Assembly: GCA_031255155.1 (NCBI GenBank) | Contig: JAIRTB010000064.1 | Coordinates: 1 to 6,932 of the forward strand | DNA from: Rickettsiales bacterium | GTDB taxonomy: Bacteria > Pseudomonadota > Alphaproteobacteria > Rs-D84 > CACZYB01 | Length of the DNA: 6,932 nucleotides | Reading direction: 5' to 3' | Shown here: positions 1-6,932 of the stretch, in pieces | How the letters are laid out: every line of letters begins with the position of its first letter | How positions within the stretch are numbered: the first letter of the stretch is position 1 | Translations under genes and position numbers: made by a program | The notes under the pieces: generated by a model | The model's database searches: none | What the model saw: the letters and a program-made list of their open reading frames with translations, nothing else | Told to the model about the DNA's origin: nothing

Positions 1-278
1 GGAGCCTCGGCATGGACGGTGATCATGTCCGCCCCGGCCAAGGCGAACGCGGCCACCTGGGCCAAAGGGTCGGCCACCATAAGGTGCGCGTCGAAGAACT
101 TGCCGCTATGGGGGCGCAGGTCGGCCAGGACTTTCGGCCCATAGGTTATCGCCGGAACGAAATTGCCGTCCATTATGTCGAAGTGCACCGCGTCGGCGAC
201 GCTTTTCTCTATCTTGCCAAGCGCCCGGTCGAGGCGAAAGAAATCGGCGGAGGGCAGCCCTATCGAAAGATTTATCAT
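1..278 (-). CDS. rpe: Ribulose-phosphate 3-epimerase, N-terminal part
   Basis: Rpe interconverts ribulose 5-phosphate and xylulose 5-phosphate in the cytosolic pentose phosphate pathway. Only the first 92 codons lie in the window; the gene continues past the left edge. The protein begins MINLSIGLPSADFFRLDRAL, matching the family's first strand and SADF segment. Residues 32-37 read HFDIMD, giving the metal/catalytic His32 and Asp34, and residues 65-67 read HLM, giving the second metal-binding His65. GADMIT and VHAEA (residues 82-92) match the next strand of the TIM barrel. The loop before SADF is slightly divergent from the usual APSILSADF. ATG at 278 is chosen because no in-frame start lies just upstream. 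The nearest purine run (AAAGGA) is about 13 nt upstream, which is long. It has its own promoter and probably is not part of the division operon. The assignment is firm; activity cannot be judged without the C-terminal half. Confidence 0.95.
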   Translation of the reverse strand, partial: MINLSIGLPSADFFRLDRALGKIEKSVADAVHFDIMDGNFVPAITYGPKVLADLRPHSGKFFDAHLMVADPLAQVAAFALAGADMITVHAEA

Positions 279-309
279 ATTGGCGAATGCATCCTTTCCG
301 GGGTTCGTT

Positions 310-369
310 TTACTTGGGCGGCCGATTGGAGGCAGCCCCGCGCGGCGCGAGAAAACAAGATCGCTTCAT
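310..369 (-). CDS. Possible leader ORF upstream of rpe (19 aa)
   Basis: A 19-codon frame in the predicted rpe leader encodes MKRSCFLAPRGAASNRPPK. Its ATG at 369 is preceded by AGGGG at a spacing of about 7 nt, a better ribosome site than the one seen for rpe itself. It ends with TAA 31 bp before the rpe start. No family is recognised. It could be a translated leader peptide that affects rpe expression, or a chance frame in GC-rich DNA. Confidence 0.2.
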   Translation of the reverse strand: MKRSCFLAPRGAASNRPPK

Positions 370-393
370 GGGAATACCCCTGTCCGCGGCAAG

Positions 394-414
394 CCGTATA
401 CGGACCATATACGG
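394..414. promoter_or_regulatory. Palindrome over the rpe -10 and start site (candidate operator)
   Basis: CCGTATA at 394-400 is matched by its exact inverse TATACGG at 408-414, with a 7-bp spacer. In addition, 394-403 (CCGTATACGG) is a perfect 10-bp palindrome, so the same half-site occurs three times in 21 bp. The element covers the predicted -10 (404-409) and the likely start point near 397-398. That is where a repressor would block RNA polymerase. The binding protein is unknown, and the operator role is inferred from position and symmetry. Confidence 0.45.
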
Positions 415-432
415 GAGATGCGCGATAGTCAA
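404..432 (-). promoter_or_regulatory. Sigma70-type promoter for rpe
   Basis: On the minus strand TTGACT (432-427, 5 of 6 matches to TTGACA) is separated by exactly 17 bp from TATGGT (409-404, 4 of 6 matches to TATAAT). Transcription would start near 397-398 and give a leader of about 120 nt before the rpe ATG. It lies just past the terminator-like hairpin, which fits rpe being transcribed separately from the ftsQ-ftsA-ABC unit. Confidence 0.5.
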
Positions 433-434
433 TT

Positions 435-469
435 GAAAAGACTTGGCGGCAAAGGCAAAACCGCCGCCA
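435..469 (-). terminator. Weak terminator-like hairpin after the ftsQ-ftsA-ABC unit
   Basis: TGGCGGC at 444-450 pairs perfectly with GCCGCCA at 463-469 around a 12-nt loop. On the minus strand the stem is followed by AGTCTTTTC, an interrupted T tract. It lies about 145 bp past the ABC stop and immediately before the rpe -35. The stem is short and the tract imperfect, so termination may be partial or Rho-assisted. Confidence 0.35.
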
Positions 470-472
470 TGG

Positions 473-542
473 AGGCGTTATTCGACATTCGGCGGCGTGT
501 CGTTCGGCGGTCCGCAGGCGCATTATTCGGCGGCGTGTCGTT
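473..542. repeat. Two-copy direct repeat with 18-bp identical core
   Basis: ATTCGGCGGCGTGTCGTT occurs exactly at 487-504 and 525-542, 38 bp apart. Both copies are preceded by AGGCG plus TTATTCG-like sequence (from 473 and from 516), the first copy carrying about 7 extra bases. A shorter fragment, AGGCGTGTC, follows at 562-570. It is non-coding, upstream of the rpe promoter and downstream of the ABC gene. It could be a local tandem duplication, decayed mobile DNA or paired protein-binding sites. Confidence 0.6.
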
Positions 543-614
543 GTTGCCTCGGCAAGTTCTCAGGCGTGTCACTCTCTAATTCGCCGCATGGCGGCTTTCT
601 TGTTCGCAGGCCTT

Positions 615-2402
615 TCATTTCCTCTTGAAAAGCTTCCTGAACACGGCGCGGGGCGCGGATTCGTCCGCGTCCGCCGACCCGTCGCGCGGCGGCGAAGCCT
701 TTATCGCGCCGTCGGAAATATCAAGGGAAATGTGCTTTATCGGCAAAAGCTCTTCGCTGTAAATTATTATTATCCTGTCGGCGGCTTCGGCGGAAACGGC
801 GTCCAGGAACGCCCTTTTCCTCGCCTCGGAAAGCCCGCTCAGCGGCCGGTCGAACAACAGCGCGCGCGGATTGCCCACGAACGCCCGGGCAAGGGACAGC
901 AGCTTGCCGTCCTCGGGCGAAAGCCGGGCGTCCGACGCGGACAGCACCGCCCCATAGCCGTTCGGCACGCCCGCCGCGACTTTGTCGAACCCCAGCATGG
1001 CCGAGGCTTTCCTGTAATCTATAAAGCTCTCGAACGACGCGTCGCGCGACGAGGCGAACAGGGACAGGTTCTCTTTGATAGTGCCGTCGACGACCAAAGC
1101 GGCCGGCGGGACATACCGGACGAACGCGCCCAGGCTTGCCACGGCAAGCTCGTCCACATCATACCTGTCGAACATCACATGCCCGGACGAAAGGGGCTCG
1201 GCTCCGGCGAGGGCTTTCAAAAACCTCGCCGCGGCAAAGCTGCTGGCCGCCTTGACCAAGTATGCGCGCCCGGGCGAGAAGTCGAACGACGCCCCGGACA
1301 GCACCGTCCGCCCGCCGAAGTCTTCCAGCGACGCCGAGCGGATTTTGAGCAGGCCGTCGCTGATCTCCTCGACGGACTTGACCCTGGCCCCGTCGACGCG
1401 CGCCGCGACTATCCGGGAGAGCCTCTCCATGGAATCCGCGAATCGAAAGCATTCCGGCAGATACTTTATCAAATCCCGCACCGAGGAAAACGCCATCGAC
1501 ACAAGGACCAGCGCCGCGGCAAGCGTCCCGTAGCCCATGGCTCCCTCCGCCGCCATAGGCCCGCACGCCGCCGCGAGGGCCCCCAGCGCGCCGAACAGCA
1601 GCGCGGAGTTCACGGACAGGGCGCGGTCAAGCGCGGCCATTCTTTCCTGTCCCGCGGCGCCAAGCGCGCTTTGGTAATCCTTTAACATGCCCCGCAGTTT
1701 TTCCGCGATATTCATCGTCCTTATCGACGGCATGTCGCGGATCGCGCTTGAAACCAGCGCGTCCCTGTCCCAAAGGGCCGCGCGGCACGCCGAGCCGGCT
1801 TTGGCAAGGGCCCGCCCCGCCGCGAACACCCCCGCCCAGCACGCCGCCGCGAAGGCTATGGGAATGAAAAACGCCCCTCCGGCAAGAGCCGCCGCGCCCG
1901 CCATGAACAGCATGGAAAACGCCGCGTCCATAGCCCCCGTGACATACGATCCGGACAGCGCGTTGCGAAGCGAGTCCATGTCCGCGAGAACGCTCCTGAA
2001 AAAGCCTTCGGCTCCGCCGCTTTCCGGAATGCCAAGGCGGAAAATCCTGTCGAATACGACTTTGTCGACCCTTGCCCCTATGGCGCCGAGGACGCGGCCC
2101 ACGCCCGCCGCCCGCGCCGAGCGCAGCGCCACGGCCAGGCCCGCAAGCGCCGCGAAAGCCAATACGCTTGCAAGCGGAGGCCCGGAAAATCCCGCTCCCG
2201 TTCCGGCGGCGGCTACTCCCGCTCCGACCGCTCCGTCCACTATCAAAGCCAGCGCAAGCGGAACCGACAGGTCAAGCGCGCTTAGCACGAACGACAGCGC
2301 GAACAGCTTTTTCACCTCTCCGGCGAACGGGGCGAGGATCTCGCCCGCGGAGAACGCCCCGGCCCCGAAATACGCATCTCCGCGCCCGCTAGAACTTGTC
2401 AT
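615..2402 (-). CDS. ABC exporter half-transporter with degenerate ATPase domain
   Basis: The 595-residue protein has the layout of a type I ABC exporter half-molecule, closest by eye to type I secretion permease/ATPases. Six hydrophobic segments lie near residues 33-59, 77-98, 156-176, 177-196, 262-283 and 289-307, followed by a nucleotide-binding domain from about 350 to 570. The fold is recognisable (RTVLSGASFDFSPGRAYLV, DGTIKENLSLF, LSLARAFVGNPRALLFDRP), but every catalytic motif is altered. The Walker A position (383-393) reads VKAASSFAAAR with no GKS/T. The Q-loop is YVPPA. The signature is LSPEDG in place of LSGGQ. Walker B ends FDRP, with Arg518 where the catalytic Glu should be. The D-loop is SGLS, and the switch His region reads IIIIYSEE. 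A charged tail follows (571-595). The frame is intact, so this looks like a maintained pseudo-ATPase, perhaps half of a heterodimer. Its start overlaps the ftsA end by 14 bp. Substrate unknown. Confidence 0.85.
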   Translation of the reverse strand: MTSSSGRGDAYFGAGAFSAGEILAPFAGEVKKLFALSFVLSALDLSVPLALALIVDGAVGAGVAAAGTGAGFSGPPLASVLAFAALAGLAVALRSARAAGVGRVLGAIGARVDKVVFDRIFRLGIPESGGAEGFFRSVLADMDSLRNALSGSYVTGAMDAAFSMLFMAGAAALAGGAFFIPIAFAAACWAGVFAAGRALAKAGSACRAALWDRDALVSSAIRDMPSIRTMNIAEKLRGMLKDYQSALGAAGQERMAALDRALSVNSALLFGALGALAAACGPMAAEGAMGYGTLAAALVLVSMAFSSVRDLIKYLPECFRFADSMERLSRIVAARVDGARVKSVEEISDGLLKIRSASLEDFGGRTVLSGASFDFSPGRAYLVKAASSFAAARFLKALAGAEPLSSGHVMFDRYDVDELAVASLGAFVRYVPPAALVVDGTIKENLSLFASSRDASFESFIDYRKASAMLGFDKVAAGVPNGYGAVLSASDARLSPEDGKLLSLARAFVGNPRALLFDRPLSGLSEARKRAFLDAVSAEAADRIIIIYSEELLPIKHISLDISDGAIKASPPRDGSADADESAPRAVFRKLFKRK

Positions 2403-3573
2403 CGAATCCTCCGAACATTCCGTCCGGGCCGCCGCCGGACCCTCCGGACATGCCGAACATTCCGCCCGGCTTGGCCGGAGCCTTGTCGCGCATATACGCT
2501 ATGGCGCCCCTTATCTCGGTAAAGCGCGGATTGGACGCGCCCTTCAATTCGGCCCCGGCGACACAGCACGGCAGGCCGAACACGGCGTGCGCCACATCCG
2601 CAAGCCCTTCGAGCATTGCCCCCGAGCCGCACAAAACCACCGAATCGACGCAGGCGAACGCGTTTTCGGTAAGGAACTCCCTGGCCTTATAGCACCACGA
2701 GAACGCGGCCGCGCGCACGGCGTCCATTATCTCGGCCCGGACCACGGTCTTGTCCCCCACGCCGCCGCGCCCGTCCCACGAGGCAATGTCGACAAGGGCC
2801 GCGAAATCCGTTTTCTCGGGCGTGGCCGCGCCATAGATATTCGCAAGCCGCGCAGCTTCGGGCTCGGGCACGCCAAGCGTCGCCGAAATCTCGGCGGTAA
2901 TCTCGCCCGCGCCGGAATCGGCCCGGCACAGCGACATGACCGACCCGCGGTAGAACAGGGCCGAGGCGAACGACAGCTCCCCTATGTCTATGACAAGGAC
3001 GCTTTGTCCGGGCTTCATGACCGCAAGGCCGCAAGCATACGGCGCGGACACTATGGCAATGACGGACAGGCGGCACGCGGCGGCAAGGTCCTCGACCTCC
3101 TCGACTTTCGACGCCGGGGCGGATATGACATGGCACGCCGCCGCAAGGACGCGCCCGGTCCGCCCCCTCGGGTCGTGGCTTACCTCTCCGCCGTCGACCT
3201 TGTACCCTATCGGAACGACATGCAGTATCCTGTGCGAATCGACGCCGCGGAACGAGGCGGGCAGCCTTTTGCACGCCTTTTCCATATCCCCCTTGGAAAC
3301 CGGAGAGCCCGCGCCGAGCGCTATCTTCGACGACGCGAAGCCAAGGCGGAATTTCCAATTCACGACGAACACCGCGCGCGACAGGGTCGAGCCCGTCTCT
3401 TTCTCTACGCGGGAAAGGGCCCGGTCCAGCGATTCTTGTCCCGCGCAGGGGCCGGCGAAACGCTCGGCGGCGAAGGAAAGGACCTCGCCGCCCCTTGCCG
3501 CGGCGACAAGGATGGATCCGTCGCCCATGCTTATGATGCCAAAGATTTCTTTCGCCACGCCCGCCATTTTCAC
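2389..3573 (-). CDS. ftsA: Cell division protein FtsA (divergent)
   Basis: FtsA is the actin-like protein that links FtsZ to the membrane and recruits later divisome proteins. From the GTG at 3573 it has 394 residues, somewhat shorter than E. coli FtsA. The segment SHRILHVVPIGYKVDGG (113-129) followed by HVISAPASKVEEVEDL matches the FtsA-specific 1C subdomain. VLVIDIGELS (192-201) is the phosphate-2 region and VVLCGSGAMLEGLADVA (312-328) the adenosine region. ATP-site motifs are weakened: the first loop is GIISMGDGS, lacking the usual acidic-Ile-Gly-Thr, and DIGGGT has become DIGELS. The C-terminus (365-394) is a Gly/Met/Phe tail with two MFG units, not an amphipathic helix with basic residues. 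GTG is preferred because AAAGG sits 7 nt upstream and its GTGA overlaps the ftsQ stop; ATG at 3567 is the alternative. A longer upstream frame lies inside ftsQ and is not real. No ftsZ follows. Confidence 0.9.
   Translation of the reverse strand: MKMAGVAKEIFGIISMGDGSILVAAARGGEVLSFAAERFAGPCAGQESLDRALSRVEKETGSTLSRAVFVVNWKFRLGFASSKIALGAGSPVSKGDMEKACKRLPASFRGVDSHRILHVVPIGYKVDGGEVSHDPRGRTGRVLAAACHVISAPASKVEEVEDLAAACRLSVIAIVSAPYACGLAVMKPGQSVLVIDIGELSFASALFYRGSVMSLCRADSGAGEITAEISATLGVPEPEAARLANIYGAATPEKTDFAALVDIASWDGRGGVGDKTVVRAEIMDAVRAAAFSWCYKAREFLTENAFACVDSVVLCGSGAMLEGLADVAHAVFGLPCCVAGAELKGASNPRFTEIRGAIAYMRDKAPAKPGGMFGMSGGSGGGPDGMFGGFDDKF
2407..2412 (-). promoter_or_regulatory. Strong Shine-Dalgarno of the ABC gene inside ftsA
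   Basis: GGAGGA on the minus strand lies 4 nt before the ABC start ATG at 2402. It is embedded in the codons for the glycine-rich end of FtsA (Gly-Gly-Phe). It fixes the ABC start and supports coupled translation with ftsA. Confidence 0.75.
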
Positions 3574-4301
3574 GACCCCGCCTTTATCAATATCTTGTCC
3601 GGCGCCCGCGCGTCGACGGCCTCTATATCGCGCATCAGCAGGCCGCTTTCGCGGTCCAGGGCGCACAGCTTGTCGACGGCCGCGGCCGCGTCCTCGGCGG
3701 GAAGGCGCAGGAGGAGGGGCCTTTCCTCGAAAAGATAGACATCCCACCGGCGGCGGTCGACGAACACGGCTTTGGAAAGCTTGGACACGGCCGCGTCGCA
3801 GCGAGCCAGGGCGGACAGCAGCCCTGGCGCGGCGGCCGGAGCCCCCTCGCCCGAGAATTGCGGCGGAAATCCCCGGCTTAGCGGCCGGTCGACTATGCCG
3901 CCGTCGGAATCCAGCGCGAAAAAGCGGCCCTTTTCCTCGTATGCGCCGATTATCCTTTTCGGCTCGACGACGATGACTATCCTGTTCGGCACGCGGCGGA
4001 CGACGGCCGCGGACTTCACCCACTCGACCGAGCCCGCGGCTTTCGCTATCCGGTCAAGGTCCGCGCGGTCCATGCCTTGCGCAAGGGCCGTCCCCGAAAC
4101 GGCGCGGGCGATGCCCTCCTCCAAAAGGGAGATGTCGAACACGGGCGGGGGGAATACCTCGACCCCGTCGTATTCCATAATGAACGCCTCGCCAAAGGAA
4201 ACGGACCGCCGCACCGACAGCCCGCACAAAACAGCCGCGGCAGCCGCCGCAAACGCAAGAGCCCGCGAAAATAACAACCTCCATCTTGCATTGGAATCCA
4301 T
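3570..4301 (-). CDS. ftsQ: Cell division protein FtsQ
   Basis: FtsQ is a bitopic inner-membrane divisome protein that joins early and late division proteins with FtsB and FtsL. The 243-residue product has a short cytoplasmic start, one transmembrane segment (about 10-29, alanine-rich), and a periplasmic POTRA domain (about 43-115). The POTRA domain ends in VEWVKSAAVVRRVPNRIVIVVEPK-type sequence typical of the family. The FtsQ/DivIB domain follows and ends with VDARAPDKILIK, the usual final strand. ATG at 4301 is chosen because the codons between it and a possible ATG at 4337 are AT-rich, unlike the gene, and contain a perfect TATAAT. No Shine-Dalgarno precedes this ATG, and the predicted transcript starts on it, which suggests leaderless translation. 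The usual upstream dcw genes (murB, ddl) are absent; ftsQ instead starts the operon, divergent from ligA. It overlaps ftsA by 4 bp. Confidence 0.9.
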   Translation of the reverse strand: MDSNARWRLLFSRALAFAAAAAAVLCGLSVRRSVSFGEAFIMEYDGVEVFPPPVFDISLLEEGIARAVSGTALAQGMDRADLDRIAKAAGSVEWVKSAAVVRRVPNRIVIVVEPKRIIGAYEEKGRFFALDSDGGIVDRPLSRGFPPQFSGEGAPAAAPGLLSALARCDAAVSKLSKAVFVDRRRWDVYLFEERPLLLRLPAEDAAAAVDKLCALDRESGLLMRDIEAVDARAPDKILIKAGS

Positions 4302-4307
4302 GAAAGC

Positions 4308-4326
4308 ATTATAGCAAAAGATTTCT

Positions 4327-4336
<10 letters not shown>
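4308..4336 (-). promoter_or_regulatory. Promoter of the ftsQ-ftsA-ABC operon
   Basis: A perfect TATAAT (4313-4308 on the minus strand) sits 17 bp after TGGAAA (4336-4331, 4 of 6 matches to TTGACA). Six bases separate the -10 from the A of the ftsQ ATG at 4301, so the mRNA would start at or next to the start codon. The -35 overlaps that of the divergent ligA promoter. Confidence 0.65.
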
Positions 4337-6505
<2,169 letters not shown>

Positions 6506-6539
6506 AAATGAAAATGAACGAAAATGAAAGCGAGATGAA

Positions 6540-6866
6540 ATGGGGCGGAGATTCACAAGGCTTATAGAGGACTTTGTATGCGTGAACTGCGGCGCGGAGG
6601 TCAAGGGCGACGGATATACGAACCATTGCCCCGAATGCCTGTGCTCGCTCCATGTAGACGAGAATCCGGGCGATAGGGCGTGCGGGTGCCAAGGCCTGAT
6701 GCGCCCCGTCGGCGTCGAGGAAAAGCGCGGCGAGACCGTCATAATCCACAGGTGCATCAAGTGCGGCGCCGTCAAGAAAAACCGCTCGGCGGCCAACGAC
6801 AAATTCGACGCCAAGCTGGCGGTGGTGGAGATGATTGGAAAGGGCTTGGCGGGAGGGAGGCTATGA
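6540..6866 (+). CDS. RNHCP domain-containing small zinc-binding protein
   Basis: The 108-residue protein belongs to the RNHCP family, whose name comes from a conserved motif; its function is not established. Here the motif reads YTNHCPECL (26-34), with Thr in place of the usual Arg. Four cysteine pairs are visible: Cys14/Cys17 (CVNC), Cys30/Cys33 (CPEC), Cys48/Cys50 (CGC) and Cys72/Cys75 (CIKC). This suggests two zinc-ribbon-like sites, possibly for nucleic acid binding. Other family hallmarks are FTRLIEDFVC at the start, HVDENPGDRA, GLMRPVGVE and HRCIKCG. Cys35 is an extra cysteine. No signal peptide or membrane segment is seen, so it is probably cytosolic. The start at 6540 has only a weak GAG 5 nt upstream, but the family's N-terminus begins there. 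It follows ligA after a 91-bp spacer, and its stop overlaps the queA start by 4 bp (ATGA). The context hints at RNA or translation-related work, without proof. Confidence 0.88.
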   Translation: MGRRFTRLIEDFVCVNCGAEVKGDGYTNHCPECLCSLHVDENPGDRACGCQGLMRPVGVEEKRGETVIIHRCIKCGAVKKNRSAANDKFDAKLAVVEMIGKGLAGGRL

Positions 6867-6932
6867 AAGTCGACATATTCGATTTCGCCCTGCCGCGCAG
6901 GTTCATAGCCCAGCGTCCCCTTGCCGACCGGG
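6863..6932 (+). CDS. queA: tRNA ribosyltransferase-isomerase QueA, N-terminal part
   Basis: QueA transfers and isomerises the ribose of S-adenosylmethionine onto 7-aminomethyl-7-deazaguanine in tRNA, the step that makes epoxyqueuosine. Only the first 23 codons are present, and the gene runs off the right edge. The sequence MKVDIFDFALPRRFIAQRPL matches the conserved start of the family, typically V/T-x-x-FDF-x-LP followed by IAQ/IAL-x-P. ATG at 6863 follows the purine-rich GGGAGGGAGG (6851-6860) and overlaps the RNHCP stop in ATGA, so translation of the two is likely coupled. The identification rests on a short stretch but is highly characteristic. Confidence 0.88.
   Translation, partial: MKVDIFDFALPRRFIAQRPLADR

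Larger units (their letters stand above)
279..614. other. Intergenic region between the ABC gene and rpe
   Basis: This 336-bp gap lies downstream of the ABC gene and upstream of rpe, both on the minus strand. No convincing protein-coding gene or tRNA is visible. Reading in the minus direction it holds a small GC hairpin (583-587 pairing with 591-595, loop ATG, no T-run on the minus side), a two-copy repeat with a third fragment, a terminator-like hairpin, a sigma70-type promoter with a palindrome, and a leader of about 120 nt that contains a short ORF. The open frames on the plus strand here show no recognisable protein and are probably chance. Confidence 0.7.

Noticed and set aside
275..292. 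Mini-frame MHSPI whose stop overlaps the rpe start (ATGA)
   Set aside because: Its ATG directly abuts the purine run with no spacing for ribosome binding, so initiation there is unlikely; the longer frame containing it spans the rpe promoter.
473..570. CRISPR array
   Set aside because: There are only two full copies with a 20-bp gap and one fragment, and no cas genes; this does not fit an array.
583..600. Plus-strand terminator (GCCGC-ATG-GCGGC followed by TTTCTTGTT)
   Set aside because: No plus-strand gene ends here, the stem is only 5 bp, and on the minus strand there is no T tract after it.
588..1685. 365-codon plus-strand open frame
   Set aside because: It is antisense to the ABC gene, arginine-rich, with no recognisable motif or ribosome site.
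615..2402. ABC gene as a frameshifted pseudogene
   Set aside because: The frame is unbroken, full length for the family and has normal neighbour-like codon use; only catalytic motifs are changed.
1687..3738. 683-codon open frame on the plus strand opposite ftsA and the ABC gene
   Set aside because: It is antisense to two clearly recognised genes, rich in Arg/Pro/Ala as expected from GC-rich shadow frames, and shows no known domain.
3574..4023. Longer N-terminus for FtsA (upstream ATG at 4023)
   Set aside because: The added 150 residues overlap ftsQ, are Arg/Pro-rich and do not resemble FtsA; GTG 3573 has a ribosome site and overlaps the ftsQ stop.

Overview
The window looks like part of an alphaproteobacterial chromosome. 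It is GC-rich and dense with housekeeping genes. The DNA ligase and QueA read like alphaproteobacterial versions, and ftsQ-ftsA is the order expected from the division and cell wall (dcw) cluster. Isoleucine ATA and tyrosine TAT codons are common despite the high GC content. That, with several divergent motifs, suggests an uncultured or fast-evolving lineage. I cannot place it below class from sequence alone.

Left side, minus strand (read right to left): ftsQ, then ftsA, then a half-size ABC exporter whose ATPase motifs have all been lost, then a 336-bp gap, then the first 92 codons of rpe, which runs off the left edge. ftsQ/ftsA overlap by 4 bp and ftsA/ABC by 14 bp, so the three are almost certainly one translationally coupled unit. 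The gap before rpe holds a weak terminator-like hairpin, a tandem repeat, a sigma70-type promoter with a palindrome over its -10 and start site, and a leader of about 120 nt with a possible 19-codon upstream ORF.

Right side, plus strand: ligA (NAD+-dependent DNA ligase, complete), an A-rich spacer with a degenerate 34-bp tandem repeat, a small RNHCP-type zinc-binding protein, and the start of queA, which runs off the right edge. The RNHCP gene and queA overlap by 4 bp (ATGA). Replication/repair (LigA) and tRNA queuosine modification (QueA) thus appear to share a transcript.

The two operons diverge from a short AT-rich island at about 4301-4360. It carries two perfect TATAAT boxes facing opposite ways with overlapping -35 elements, and the predicted ftsQ transcript begins at its own ATG.

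The most unusual content is the pair of nucleotide-binding proteins in the division operon. FtsA has weakened ATP-site motifs and a Gly/Met/Phe tail in place of the usual amphipathic membrane anchor. The ABC protein, sitting where ftsZ would normally follow ftsA, is an intact reading frame with a catalytically dead ATPase domain.
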